Shown piece by piece: positions 25,157-46,860 of a stretch of DNA of 64,000 bases. Both the position numbers and the translations under genes were made by a program. Positions within the stretch are counted from its first letter, which is position 1. The number at the start of each line of letters is the position of its first letter. Origin of the DNA: Limanda limanda. Its lineage: Eukaryota > Chordata > Actinopteri > Pleuronectiformes > Pleuronectidae. The stretch is taken from positions 8,497,856 through 8,561,855 of the forward strand of contig NC_083636.1 of assembly GCF_963576545.1 (NCBI RefSeq). The letters are read 5' to 3'. The notes under the pieces are model-generated. The model did not search any database, had not been told where the DNA came from, and saw only the letters and a program-made list of their open reading frames with translations.

Positions 25157-28125
25157 TGGAGGGGTGATCTGATTATGTTCCTTTTCCAGAATTTTTAAGC
25201 TAAAAGAAAAGACGTTTCATGGCAACAGTTGTTTTTCTGTGCCGTACAGTTGACTTGACAGCAGCACAGTAGCCTGGAGGTGAGAGAGGCAGGCCTGTAA
25301 CTGGAAGGTCGCCAGTGTGAATTTAGCAGGAGTGGGAATGAATGAGAAAATCCCTCGTGTGTAAATATAAAGCAGAGCATCGCAAGAAAAACAAAACAGA
25401 CTTCTGTTGAACGTCTCCAAATTAAAATATTGTATAAAATACATTTGACAAATGTGTTTATATCCAAGTGAAAAAGTCTCATCCTGTATAAATGGAGGGG
25501 TTCCCTAGTTTCTTTAAATTTCTACTTTGTGTCAGAAGAAATTAATTTTTGGTTCTTCAGGACACTTATTTCTAAGAGCAGAGACAAAGGGCATCGTTCT
25601 GGGAACAGCTAATGTGCTGCATCACAGCACAAAGACTTTGAGCTGATGCTTTTATCACACGTTGTCTCAGCTCCGGCTCACTGATTGTATGGAAGCCGCT
25701 GCCAGGGCGCAGCTGAATACATTTTTAACCCACTCTCATTTGGTTTCATGTTATTAACCACGTTGATGAGACATAAAAAAACAAATGTAGGACGGCAATA
25801 AAGGTTTTCAGCACTTTCAGAGTGAAAGCTCGATTAAGTGTTTTCAAAAGCTTTCAAGATGCACGTCATTGTGTTGAAATTAGTGAAAATACTTGGACGA
25901 AATACGTTTATTACATTGGTCTACTAAAAGGAACCATTTCTCCACCTTTAATCTAACATCTTCAATCTGAGCACAAATAACTGTGAGGATTCTGCCCTTG
26001 TGGACTTTTTGATTCATCTGTGGACTCATCGTATCCCACAGGGCATAATGAAAACTGACAGTCACTAACAGAGAAGTATATACCATCATGCACTACACAA
26101 GAAAAATGACGGCAAGACGAGAGCAGACATGGTAGCAAATCTCAGCTTTCTCTCTCTGGGGATTCTCCTACTTATCCTTATCAAAAAGTTTAAGACTGGA
26201 TTTGACATTTGCTGGCATTTTCACAGAATTATCAGTTTTAGCCCATGTCACTATTTTTTCCTATGATGTCGTTTTTTGATGACCTGGCGCGATACAAATC
26301 AATATGTAACAAGGAAATGTCTTCATCTTAACATGGCCATTAAACGTACTTTATACCCTAAAAGTTTTAATACTTAATTGTAAATTAACCATTTAAAATC
26401 CATTGTGGGATTTTCCAACGGCCAATATTATGAATAAGAGAGTAGTAGTGTCCGAAAGTGTTTTTTTTATCTTCCAGCGATGAACTCCCAATACAGTTGT
26501 TGATATAATGGTGGTTATATACTATATAGTATATAGCGAGTGGGTGAATTTGGACAAAACATCACCAGCAACATTTATTACTTCCTGTTTTATTTTGTAT
26601 TTACCTGTGTTTCTTGTCTCAGAGCACTCCCCCTCCCGTATTTGTCAGCCTCACCTGTGTCTGCTTAACTCTGTGTATTCAGTCTGTGTGTTTTCCTTTT
26701 GATCAGTGCCAGTTTGTCTCCTCTGTATTCTCTGAGCGTACCAGCAGTGAGAGTGTTTTTCTGCGATGCTATGTTTACTGACCTCGGGTTTTGCTTTTTG
26801 ATACCTCTGTTCTGACTGCATACCTGTTCACCCAACTCCTAAATCTGATTAAACACTGTACATTCAACTCACTTCATTTGTAGTCCTAAATTTGGGTTTA
26901 AAATATTACGTTCAGGTACGAAAACCAAACTTGATTCTGGTCAGGGTAGAAAATGGTTTGGGTTAAAACACCAAAAGTGTGTTTGTGATGTGGAGACGTG
27001 AAGCCTCTGGTTCAAGGGACTTTTCAGTGAACGAGGAGAAACTTTATCGTTTTCATATTGAGACATTTTGGAGGTTTTTACAGAGCAAAATTTGATCCAG
27101 TACATTAATGAGGAAATATATCTTCCTCTTATTTTAAAGAATAAGTTCATTTCCACTGTATTTCTTGTCTTATCTTCCAACAAGTATATCTCCTACAGCT
27201 CTGATGGAACTTTAGACACTTTGATAAAACAATCTACGTAGAGGCTTGAGCGTCATAGTTGGTAATCGATCATATCTGATCATCAAAGCTACAGTTTTAT
27301 ACTGACTTTGGAACATGAAACCTCCAGGGGGCACAATAGTGACTCCTTTGCATTCCACAAACACCTCATTATTCCTCTGCTCCAGTCAGTAAGGCCTGTT
27401 CGTACCCGTTTGCCCAGTAAAACGCTCCCATCACAACATCCCATCCTCTGAGCACAGCTTCTCATCTGCAGGTGGTTTCTAACCGGATGATGCTTGGTTT
27501 AGCCGTCATCTCTCAGGGTTTATTATCAACATGTTAGCTTAGCAGTGTCCTGCTGCCCCACTTAACCACGGGGATCATTTCATTTCATCTCTCACGCCTT
27601 CCTCAACTCACTTACACTAAAGCAGAGCAGCAGTCAGGCCTGTAAACTAACCCGGATTACTGCCCCGCCCCCGGCTTACACCGCGAGGGAGCACATGTCT
27701 GAGATAAATTCATCTTTAAAAACGGATTACTTCTGTTGCAGTGAGGCAAAGACAGTTCCTCCACGAGACAAGAGGGAGAACAACGTGACTATATTAGCAC
27801 AGAGGGGTCTGAATGAATCATCCAGTTAAACTTCAGCAGCCTCACATGCAACAGTATACCCTGCATGCTGTAAAGAGCTGCCTGGTGACGGCTGCCCCAC
27901 ACACAGTCTGCTGACACACACTCACGCACACTAGGGGAACAGGGGAGGGAACAATAGGCGGGTTACTCTACGGTGGTCCAGTCTAGTGTGTCCTTTTTGT
28001 TGGGTGAGGATACAGGAGGGACAGGCAGGACAGGCCACACAAAAGGAGGGAGAGAGGAGGCTTTCCTATGGGTTTCTGTGGCACTCACCTGCACATGTAG
28101 AGGGGGGGGATCTGCGGAGAGCCAT
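1..28125 (-). CDS. ano2: Anoctamin-2 (TMEM16B), 5' half, runs off left edge
   Basis: Calcium-activated chloride channel of the anoctamin/TMEM16 family, acting in the plasma membrane. Coding exons in transcript order: 28125-28089, 23083-22896, 20711-20670, 17764-17363, 9875-9777, 9166-9015, 8907-8853, 8769-8718, 5550-5495, 5285-5238, 4455-4391, 3790-3656, 3060-2900, 2049-1967, 1805-1719 and a partial 26-1. All have AG/GT borders and every junction keeps the reading frame, giving about 562 residues. Visible motifs are [58 protein letters not shown] (TM1), the cysteine-rich [12 protein letters not shown] loop, [13 protein letters not shown] (TM2) and [13 protein letters not shown]2 is preferred over ANO1 because of the RLSIVSNG and DLTGIEEEE stretches and EHPRPKYET. 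The calcium-binding and pore helices (TM3-10) lie outside the window. Whether it is ano2a or ano2b is unknown. Confidence 0.9.
1857..1949 (+). repeat. TG dinucleotide microsatellite
   Basis: Nearly pure TG run with one interruption near 1920, in the ano2 intron just downstream of the exon at 2049-1967. Confidence 0.97.
2831..2879 (+). repeat. CA dinucleotide microsatellite
   Basis: Pure CA run about 20 nt downstream (minus sense) of the donor of the ano2 TM2 exon. Confidence 0.97.
2900..3790 (-). CDS. ano2: ano2 exons for TM1, extracellular cysteine loop and TM2
   Basis: The exons at 3790-3656 and 3060-2900 encode [19 protein letters not shown] with the following hydrophobic TM1. Next comes the first extracellular loop with clustered cysteines ([20 protein letters not shown], ending [10 protein letters not shown]), then TM2 beginning [11 protein letters not shown]. 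This is the most conserved part of the gene in the window and makes the anoctamin call secure. Confidence 0.95.
6815..7040 (+). repeat. Fish interspersed repeat with TTAGGG-like core next to GT tract
   Basis: Contains ATTGTGAGGACAG, TTGGTCCTCACAAATTCAA, a block of TTAGGGTTAGG-type motifs (about 6950-6975) and GGGGCTAGGGAATGCA, flanked by GT-rich sequence. An inverted second copy lies at about 14548-14745. Telomere-like in sequence but interstitial. Confidence 0.65.
7761..8018. mobile_element. Short inverted-repeat element (ACCTCCGCCAAGG family)
   Basis: Starts ACCTCCGCCAAGGAAG and ends with the imperfect complement CCTTGGTAGAGGT followed by TCTACTGAGTG. Without coding capacity. A related fragment starts at 54191 (ACCTCCGCCAAAGG). 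In an ano2 intron. Confidence 0.55.
11863..12327. mobile_element. Non-autonomous DNA transposon (MITE) with long terminal inverted repeats
   Basis: The element is bounded by TTAA on both sides. The left end starts TTAAAGGGATCGTTCACCG and the right end is its near-complement (GTGAACTATCCCTTTAA). Similarity of the inverted ends extends about 80 bp (both include CTACTCACCACTATG and GGTGGGTGAAGTG on complementary strands). The 465-bp length, TTAA flanks and absence of a transposase make this a MITE. This end sequence is familiar from fish genomes. It lies in an ano2 intron. Confidence 0.85.
12672..12862. mobile_element. SINE-like interspersed repeat
   Basis: It contains AAGTGTCCTTGGGCAAGACA, GAATGGGTGAA, ACTTTGAGTCGTTGAA and ends in CCCTATATATCAATGCAGTCC. 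These blocks occur in the same order in a very common teleost SINE-type repeat. The exact family name is not claimed. In an ano2 intron. Confidence 0.6.
14548..14745 (-). repeat. Inverted copy of the TTAGGG-like interspersed repeat
   Basis: Reads GGACACTCATGGACATAATG, CATTGCCTAGCCCCTTACCC, several CCCTAACC-type motifs and TAAGACCAGCCAAAAGTCCT, the reverse complement arrangement of the copy at 6815. It is bordered by CA microsatellites on both sides. Confidence 0.65.
17363..17764 (-). CDS. ano2: ano2 exon 4, anoctamin N-terminal (dimerisation) domain start
   Basis: 402 nt, exactly 134 codons in phase 0. It contains the family signature [19 protein letters not shown], then a variable basic/serine-rich insert with RLSIVSNG (ANO2-like), and ends in [14 protein letters not shown]. 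The acceptor CCCTGCAG and donor GAG|GTGAGT are both strong. The insert between the two conserved blocks is long and low in conservation compared with ANO1. Confidence 0.93.
19075..19490. mobile_element. Second, end-damaged copy of the same MITE family
   Basis: It begins TTAAAGGGATAGTTCACCC and matches the copy at 11863 through the left arm (CTACTCACCACTATGCCGATG) and internally (ACACCACAGGAGCAGTATGGAG). The right inverted repeat breaks down after about 19460, so this copy is truncated or diverged. Same orientation as the first copy, also in an ano2 intron. Confidence 0.75.
20670..20711 (-). CDS. ano2: ano2 candidate 42-nt exon 3
   Basis: The acceptor is TCTCTCCAG and the donor CCG|GTGAGT. 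The exon is 14 codons, in phase 0 on both sides, and encodes [14 protein letters not shown]. It joins directly to the 402-nt exon at 17764. Because 42 nt is a multiple of three it could be skipped without a frameshift. The pyrimidine tract upstream of the acceptor is largely a TTC repeat (GAA on the plus strand). Confidence 0.65.
20729..20769 (+). repeat. GAA trinucleotide repeat next to ano2 exon 3
   Basis: About 13 GAA units. On the transcribed minus strand this is a TTC tract ending about 18 nt before the exon acceptor at 20711. Confidence 0.95.
22896..23083 (-). CDS. ano2: ano2 candidate exon 2, N-terminal cytosolic extension
   Basis: 188-nt open stretch between acceptor CTTTCAG and donor AGG|GTGGGT. 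It reads as a serine-rich, non-repetitive peptide (for example [19 protein letters not shown]). It keeps phase with the exon at 28125-28089 and with the 42-nt exon at 20711-20670. It was not recognised in mammalian ANO2, whose extreme N-terminus is poorly conserved. A plus-strand reading of the same segment is shorter and lacks convincing splice sites. Confidence 0.6.
25114..25153 (+). repeat. TG microsatellite
   Basis: Uninterrupted TG run in the ano2 second intron, with a second, shorter run at 24904-24929. Confidence 0.95.
28089..28125 (-). CDS. ano2: ano2 candidate first coding exon with start codon
   Basis: The start codon at 28125-28123 has purine at -3 and G at +4, and an in-frame TGA lies three codons upstream. 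The exon encodes [12 protein letters not shown] plus one base, then a strong donor (AG|GTGAGT). Its phase (one leftover base) matches the two-base start of the next candidate exon at 23083, which supports the link. The encoded segment is too short to recognise by homology, so the call rests on signal quality and phase. Upstream exons of an alternative isoform remain possible. Confidence 0.6.
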
Positions 28126-30336
28126 TTCACCTCAACTCTGAGAGAAAAGGACCTGTTTCCTCTGGGTTTCCCGTCAGTCAGTCAGCCAAGCTGCTCTGCT
28201 GTCAGCAGCAGGTGAGGGGAAGCACGACAACACTCTGACTCAGTTGTGCAATCCTCAGCTCAGTGGAAGCTTAGCTCTGCTGGGATAATACTCCTCTCCA
28301 ACTGGCCGGCTCGGGGGAGCCGAAAACTCCACGGCTCAGCTTATTGTGTAGCTTCGCTTAATGCACCGCACACCGGGCTTGTGGGTAACAGGCTGTCCGG
28401 CTGATTGGGTGTTTGGCCGGGGAATTACAGCCACACAGAGACAGGCAGAGATTATTGGGCCCTCTAATTACTGCGCCGTCTGTTGAGGTAAAACCTGGGG
28501 GGTCCTAAGGGTCTGCTTTATGGAGCTTAACACCAGGGAGGAGACACCTCAGTGCAAATGAAAGTTACACAATGAGATGTTCCGTCCAAGAAAGGGAGTT
28601 AATGACAGGTCACATGGGTCCTGTATGTGTAATCATGGAGTTCAGCTTCTGCAGAGGCAGGTTGAAGTGCAACGGGTTCAACTGCCTCATCAGGACAATG
28701 GAGAAAGCACATATAGGGGAAATTAGCCCATGTCTCTTTGGTCAGGACGTTGGACGACTGTAAAAGTTTCTCCTGATTCCCATTTCATATTTTTCTATTA
28801 ACGATATCTGTAGGAGTCACAAACGGGTGTTGATGTGAAACTGCAATTCTGTGGTGTGATCACTTGGTGGCGCTGTGGTGCATGCAGCGCAGGTATTAGG
28901 ATAGGTGACTGTGGGCGAGATCGAATAGTACATTTTTGCTGAGGAACCGTCCTGACTGGGTGAATGACACGACAATATTTCAGCGGCTGCCACAATAAGA
29001 GCTGTTTAAATTCTCTGAAAGATTATGAAAGGAGCTTCAATGCTTCATAACTTATCTCCTTTAGCAAAGGAAACATGGGACCATCCTCTATGAAAGGAAA
29101 AGAGAAAATGCCGACCCACAATTCTTTGCAGTAAACCCACGTAAATAAAAAAAACAAAGCAGAACAGCTGTTTTATCCTCCTGACACGATCCAGAGCTGA
29201 GTCCTCACCTGTGTCATGAGGTGTTATGACCCCGGTAGGGACAATGGTTTTGACCGATGCAGCACGAAACTGTGTTTAAACAATGTTCGCTGTTAGAAAT
29301 CTTGGTGGAAATGGACTTTTTTCACAACTAAGCAAATAAAAGAATGTTCTGTAACGAATGAAGGACCGCTGAGTGCACCCACGTCACATGGTTCATGCAT
29401 CAAACTAGCGGAGTGGGATTTGAACAACTCATTAGCTAGTAGCTAGCCAGGCAAAGCTCCTTTAACAATGTCCTTAATTTTACTGCTGGGATATGTAACC
29501 ATCTTGTATTATCTCCCAGTTTTAATGTTATAATTGTTGTTAGTGAGGAATAATGCTTTTGAATTGCAGGACAGCTCTAAATACTGCAGTACCCACAGGC
29601 CTTGGCTGCTGATGCTGAAGAGAAGAGGCCGGCCGACCAAAGTTGGCAAGAGAGTTGCTGAATTCACCCAAAATAGAGCCAGAAATCCAAAGAGGGCTGA
29701 TGTAATCTGCCGAGGGTAAAATCGTTTTTCTCCATGACATGATCTTTAGCTCTCATCCGTCATTAGTGCCCCACAAGACAAGGCTGCTCCCTCTTCACAG
29801 CTATGGCCAATTCAAAGAAACTAGTACAGTGTTCGTTCTACTCCTGCCTGTTTGGAATTGGCTGTATATATATATATATATATATATTTACACACATATA
29901 GATATACTACATATACTACACTACATCTATACTACATATTATGGCGTTTCTTTAGTCTGATTGACATGGGGCCTTGGGACGTACACCAGAGCAGTGTTGA
30001 AGTGTGACCGAAGTGAAACTGACTGGAAACAAACAGAACTTCTTGTATTTCATCCACTCAAAGGAAATTAAATTAAAGAAATAAATGATCAGATTCCCTG
30101 CTTAGTTCTGTGTGGCCATTTCTATGATTCACCCATCTAATTGCTTGGCCAACCTCCTCAGTGACTAATTGGTATACCCGATGCTAACTGATGCTAAATG
30201 CAGATAAAGTGTGAGAGGCAGTGTTGGATTAGGAGCACACACACACACACACACGAACACACCGACACACACTCCCATGCGCCCTCGTATTCTGTCAGTA
30301 AGGGTATCTGATGTGGCACACAGACGAGCAGCGCCA

Positions 30337-30338
<2 letters not shown>

Positions 30339-30382
<44 letters not shown>
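30339..30382 (+). repeat. CA microsatellite
   Basis: Pure CA run in intergenic DNA, with a shorter imperfect CA stretch at 30236-30272. Confidence 0.95.
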
Positions 30383-30384
<2 letters not shown>

Positions 30385-30589
30385 CCACGCTCAGTCTCCA
30401 GTTACAGCTGGTGCAGATATGTTCGGACTGTTAAATATTAAAGGCTGTAATACTAACGGTGAGGTGTTGTAATCGAGGAAACCGCTAAAAGGTCAAGTTC
30501 AGACCACAGGCTGTGCCATGGTCATGTGGTCGACCATCATGTCATATCTTCTCCCGCAGCACTTCTCAAATGTTCACATGCAAGAGCCA

Positions 30590-30775
30590 CCGGCATAGAA
30601 TGGATATGAAGATGGACGACACTACAGCTCCGCCAAAGTGGAGCCGAATCATCTCGGTTGCCCCCTGGTGGCTAGCTGCGGTATATATCATAATCTTGAC
30701 ATCATTATATAATCTCCTCCATGTTAGTGGATGGGACATGGGCCAAACAAAAAGTCACTCATCTTCACATTCTAC
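30590..30775 (+). repeat. Interspersed repeat containing GCCCCCTGGTGGCT
   Basis: Contains AAGATGGACGACA, GTGGAGCCGAATCATCT, GCCCCCTGGTGGCTAGCTGC and CTCCTCCATGTTAGTGGATG. The same blocks in the same order appear at 55540-55700, and a fragment lies at about 35555-35600 inside a pik3cg intron. The repeat family name is not known to me. Confidence 0.6.
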
Positions 30776-31410
30776 ATGAAAACCCTCTTCCCAGTTGGGC
30801 CCACAGAGTTTCTCCTACAACGAATTGTACTGAGGTGCAGCAACTAGCACTTTGGATCTTTCACAAAACCTTAATTGCATTTCCTTGCCAGCATTAAAGA
30901 AAAATGTTGCCCTAAGCTAACGAGGAGGATGCAAAATAGATGCATGAATGGCGACATCCTCGACAGCCCCCTACTACAGCTCACACTCGCACCGTGAATT
31001 TAAAGAGAAGCATTAAATCTGTATTTATACTCTTCAAGCCACTTAAAAGGCGCCGCCATAAATAGACACAAGTGCATCACACCCACACATCACAATCATA
31101 TGCATGCACACAACTGGAGTGCATACAGTTTGTGCACATGTGCATGTACAAACGTACTTGTGAGGACTCTCATTTCTTGTCCCTTTGACATTTAGCTCAA
31201 CAAATCATCTGAATCCATAGCTTAATTAGCTTAATATGTACTTATTAACTCGGGTGACAAGTTCTGACCCTAAAATAACCCCATGGGGGGGTGGGGGTTG
31301 GCACAGGCCAGATGCACTCACCCTGAAGATATAAAACTCAAATAATTCCTTCCTGAACAACAGAAGTACTGGAACAGAGTGATTCACACACATGGAGTCT
31401 ATATCAGAAC

Positions 31411-31426
31411 ACGCACGCGCACACGC

Positions 31427-31486
<60 letters not shown>
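31411..31486 (+). repeat. CA microsatellite with CACG-containing start
   Basis: The run begins with alternating CACGCG/CACACG units and continues as pure CA. It is an alternating purine-pyrimidine tract able to adopt Z-DNA. Confidence 0.95.
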
Positions 31487-31489
<3 letters not shown>

Positions 31490-34386
31490 GAGTGATTTCC
31501 CCCGTCGTCTGATCTGGTTCATGTCTTCCTGGAAAGGAACCAGAGATAATAGAGAGAGCCAGTGAATCGATTCTCGATGCTCCAGTTCACTCCAGTTTCT
31601 TCCAGTTTCCTCCCACACCTGCCTCACACACCTGTCACCACCGAGGAGGCTGTTCCATAAAATCTACAGGGCACATTTCATTTGGAGAAAAACAAATGTT
31701 GCTTCTGGAATATCAGTCGGTCACATAGAGATACCGTTTGTCCTTCAAAGTCTCATTCTTAGTCACAACACATTCGGCTGTAGCTGGTGCTTTTGTACTA
31801 TACCAGTAGCATTTTTGTGGAAAACGTTGGATATGCTGAGTTTGCATATGCCTTCATATCAAATCATGGTCTAATACAGTATTATACTACAAACCATACC
31901 AGATAGGGTTAGGGTATTGCTAGAGTAGAGTATTCAGACCCTTTCACTTTTTATTACACACTGCTCTGTGTTGAATAGATATGTGCAAATTCACAATTTA
32001 AGACTATGCATCAAGTTGCATGTTAAAACAAAACATGGACCCACTGATAGTAAAAACATTACTCTATAGCCCCACCTGTGGCCTAAATCCACACAGAGCA
32101 GCTTTAAGTTAACATTAGCTGGGTGATATACATCTGATTATCATTAACTGCAAATGGATTACTTCCAGTAAAATACAGGCTTCACAGGCTACAGAAAAAA
32201 GGACTTGCTCTAACTTGCTGAGGGATCGGTAGCACTTATGTTTGTGAATCTCACCGCAAGATGTTTCTTTTCTCATTCATCAATTTATACGTGTCTAGAG
32301 AACAGCGAGCTATGGGTCATTGTGATAGCCACTGACACCATTGCATAATTAATTAATTAATTATATTAACTGAATAGTCCCCACTCATATTCACATTTTC
32401 TGTTTTTCTATTAAGTTACACTTTTAAAAACTAATAGTAATAATTGATTAATGTTTTAGTTTTTTTATATAGATCCATATTTTGTCAGTGGAAGCAATCC
32501 ATATAATTTCCTCAGTAGATTTGTGGCTTGCTAGAAAACAAAGCTGCCTTACCTGCTTTGTTTTTTGTTTTGTAATTTTGATTCAAGATAGATGATCTAA
32601 TTTATGTTCACTGTGATTTCACATCCATAATGCATAAGGACATAAACAGATTAATATCCAACAATATGAATGTTAAAGGAGAAATGCTAAGCAAGGGGGG
32701 GGGGGGTAAAGGGGTAGCAACTGTTTTCATTTCTATTCACGCTCATCACTTGTCAGATAAGCTTCTACAGAAGGTATGATATAAAAGCTCCCATTGTTTC
32801 TACAGTAAGAGTAGAGAGAGGCCTGTGGGGAATGAAGAGGATTATTGTCTAATCCATTCAGACTCTCAATGCCCTGTTCATCAAAACATATACATCAGTT
32901 CATCGCCATAAAGCAAACTCACGGACAAGAGACTGCACTTCACGCCCACTCACACTTTTCTGTTGAATGAGACGGAGAGATTCAAACTAAGAAAGACTTG
33001 TGAGTGCAACATAAGGGTATGGGTGACAAAGGAGGAAGAGGAGGATTGGAGAGGAGGGGAAGATGAGCTGGTGATAGGGTGTCAGTCCTAAAAACGTGTT
33101 GCTGTGAGTGAGGGGTTGTAGTGTTGCCCCCTCTTCTGGTCAAAGTTGGGTATCACAGTTGATAGAAGGTTCAGAATAGTAGTCATGTGAAGATGGGAGC
33201 TAGAGTGTGAGAGAGGGGACGTACATTGTTTGAACTTCACTATAAAACTCTGACAATCACTCAGTTTCTTCAGAAAGAAAAAAAAATACAAGAATTCAGA
33301 GCACATGACTTTAATTTTCTGATAACACGAGAAGCTAACAAGTTCCAATCATTTCACTTTGCAGAATCAATTGAAAAATATTTACAGGCACAAAAGGCTT
33401 CATTAAAAAAAAGTTCGATCCCTGCAACACATCAACATAAAAAAAAAGATTTTCTGATATTTATTATAGCTTTTATCTACAACTCAGAAAGATTATCTGA
33501 TTCTCTCAAAATTCATCCATAACCTATGATGATCAATACTTTCCCAGACTTAAATTATGGGTCATCACGTTTGTCTCTTTACTTGTGTCAGTCTCTGCTC
33601 AGCTGTGCTTTGACACAAAGACCTCTGAAGGCTTGAAGGGTTTAAGTTTTACTTCAGCTTAAGTTTAAGCAGTATATTCCATAATCCTATTGGAAGTGAC
33701 TTCAGCACCGACCAGCACGTGCTCGATGTCACAGGCCACTGTAACATGACTCTACTGTCTTCCACACTAGTTATAAATTAACATTATTAGATTTGACTGT
33801 TAATGTGTTTTTTGGGGATCAAAATGTCACTAGCATCAAGTTTTTAAGTACATAAAAGAATCCCTGTTGATGGTCAGTGCAAATAAAAAAGATGAATTGA
33901 TGTATAAATTAAAAGAAAAAACATTATCATCCAAAAACACTTCATTAATATTCCATTACCTTCAAGATCTGCACAGGGCATCTGCATTTGCATTTGCATA
34001 TGTGTGACAGTGTCCTGACCGTTCTCCCTGGGATAACAGCAGCATGACTTCAGTGACAATTCAATTAACATCTATCACGTATTAAAAGGAAACTTGGGGG
34101 AAGTGTGTTTCATCAGTAAACATTTCGCACTCATTTTATAGATATGGCAAGACTTTGGAAACAGGACTAAAGGAAACTTGGGCAGCAGGTTTAAGATTGA
34201 AGATTTTGAGCAAAAGAAAATAAAAGATATTATTGTGTGAGCTTGGTGCGGATGTTGGACTTGGTCTAAGCAATGCAATGAGAACTTTTTCTCCTGTGGT
34301 TTTTATGTTCTGCTCTGGTTGTCTTCACCAGTGAATAGATTTAAGGCTGGATTACAGGACTTTTAAATACGTGTGACTGTCTGATA

Positions 34387-34431
<45 letters not shown>

Positions 34432-34863
34432 TAGTGATGCGTTTAACATCAACCAGCAGAGATTGGTCACCCAGAGCGGAAGAGGGGCACAACCATGGGA
34501 GGAACCAATAGAGAAAAACCTTGGAAGCACCCAACAAACACCCAACCTCCGAAGCACACAAGAACAGTTTGCTTGGCGTTCAAGGGAAAGACTACCGTGT
34601 AACAAAACAGAAAGAGATGTGTAGCGAGGACGTGTGTAATCTCATTGTCACAAGGGGGAGCCATCTGACAGGACAAAATCCTCCTGATGCTATCTCTTAC
34701 AGTTTTTGTATTTTTCCGCTCAGTATGTCAGACTAATGTAGTTTCGGTTCTAAATTGAAATTCTTCTTTCAGAGTTCGAATGATTTGGTTGTGATTTGTT
34801 CAGATTGTTACAACTGGTTTGAAATATGAAAAGGGAACAACTTGAAAACTTTCCCGACTTGAA

Positions 34864-45049
<10,186 letters not shown>

Positions 45050-46860
45050 CGCCTAGCTTCAGGGGGACAAGAGACAGGAGAAGCCAAATGAGACACTCTT
45101 ATGCTTTCTACCATTAATCTGTGACCCTGTGAACATCACGTGTAAAAATAAGAGGCGGATGAAAATAAAAAGAGTAAAGAAGATGGCGCCGATATGCATA
45201 TAATTCAACTTTATTATAATGGAGTATTAGTAATCCGATCTGTGACCTCTGACCTTCTGGCCTCTGTTTCAGAGAGCAGGTTTAATGAATAATCACAGTT
45301 ATTTAACCCTGAGATGAGGGAAACTGAGGGTTTTCTGTTCCAGCAACTGAAAGATGAATGATATGAACGCTCGCTATTTGACGAGTGCGTGTATCAGCAG
45401 GACCTCAACACTGTGGCTTGCAACCCAATGTTGCCTCTTTTATGATCAATCAATCATGAGTGTAGGGACAGAGACAACGACCCCATACATTCAAAACTTT
45501 CACATCATGGCTTCATCCTAATAATAAAATCTACAGTCTTTATAACAATGTAAGACAGTCAGTCATTCTCCTGCACTGAAACAATAGTTAATACATCTAT
45601 TTACAGATTCAAATGCTATGAGAAATAATTTCTCATGGTCACCCTGATGGCATCTTCCTATCGTGTTTATCATTTTGTATTAAAAATTGAATGATCTTTA
45701 TTTACCAGTAGCCATTGGGAATAGCAGGATTAAAACGCTATCCATTTTTCCCCCTTCGTCATATATGTGCTTATCTCAGAGTGAAGTTGATGGAGCCGAC
45801 TCAGATCAGCTGATCTGGAAGACGTCAGAGTTCACAGTTAGAGTCACAGTCTGTAAAACCTGGTTTCAGGCTATGGACGACCATAAACAAACTGTATTCA
45901 TGAGAGTGTGAGTGCACTGACAAAGAATCAGCTTGAGGCAGCGTCTGTTCCTGCACTCTTAAGTCTTACGGCTGAAACAGGAAGCTGAGGTGGGATATAA
46001 ATAGTGATTCTAACTCAACAAAAGAGAAAAAAAGGAGGGTTTACAACACGGCTGTTATTTCCATTATTGATCAATCAGCTGATTATTTTCTCAAATAAGT
46101 TTTAAATTATAACCATCATAATTTGTCTGGCCAACAATTCAAATCCCATACATGCAATTTTGATTTAATAGATTATTCATCTATTTTTAACAGTACAATT
46201 GTATGTATAATTATTTAATTTTTTAACTTTAACTAATCAGGAACATTACATGATCAACAACACTACTGACAGCATCGTTAAAAGTGACTTTTCCCCTCTG
46301 ATCACAGGAGGATTCACGACTGGAGTTTGGCTCCTCTCTTCAACCAGAGGAAGTTTAGAGAAGCAGGAAGCAAAACTCGACGCAGCCTGGATGTGAGTGG
46401 AAACTACAGCCTGAACTACAGAGTGTGCTTTTAAACACCCGGTCTGTAAACCGGTGTCCGTGTCTGTTGATAAAACAACACTGACACAACACTGACAGGA
46501 GCAAATACACTTAAAACCCTGGTGAGCGTCGGCCAGCCTCAGACTGTGTAACGGTATCTGCCATAATAAGGCGTCGCTTTAACTACATTCACTTTATGAC
46601 TCACCAACGAAGGCGGACACAGAGGCCGAAGAAAGCCCGACGAGTGAGCCCGAGTGCCGGCATTGATGCTACATGAAGAGACCCGGAGCACAGAGGACAA
46701 GTTGAAAGTCTCAGTCCAACTTCAGGAAACTCCAGTCAGCTTCCACTTCACCGGTGTCGCGTCGAGTTCCGTCCGCCCGCCGAGAAGTGCCTGCACCTCG
46801 CGGGAGCGCGCACAGCCACAGCGGAAAGCCGCTACCAGACGTGATCATCACTATGGCAAC
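45050..46860 (-). promoter_or_regulatory. pik3cg: pik3cg 5' flank, probable 5' untranslated exon and CpG-rich promoter
   Basis: The start-codon exon is preceded on the minus strand by a pyrimidine-rich acceptor (TGTCCCCCTGAAG, near 45057), so transcription begins further upstream. A CpG-dense patch at about 46735-46850 is the best promoter candidate. No splice donor for the 5' exon could be fixed by eye. The DNA between is ordinary AT-rich sequence with no gene seen. Confidence 0.45.

Larger units (their letters stand above)
28126..34863. other. Intergenic region between ano2 start and pik3cg stop
   Basis: No gene recognised on either strand. The part next to 28.1 kb (to about 28.5 kb) is likely ano2 5' untranslated region and promoter. 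The rest holds CA microsatellites (30339-30382, 31411-31486), TA repeats (about 29866-29888, 34386-34432), a G run near 32694-32706 and an interspersed repeat at about 30590-30775. A minus-strand AATAAA at 33455-33450 is a distant candidate poly(A) signal for pik3cg. Open frames in this stretch lack codon or splice support. Confidence 0.5.

Noticed and set aside
1..28125. Identification as ano1 rather than ano2
   Set aside because: The membrane core is compatible with both, but [17 protein letters not shown] and [11 protein letters not shown] fit ANO2 better than the ANO1 equivalents.
27973..28215. 80-codon plus-strand open frame
   Set aside because: It lies antisense to the candidate ano2 first exon; the minus-strand reading has a start context, in-frame upstream stop and donor that fit the gene, while the plus reading has no support.
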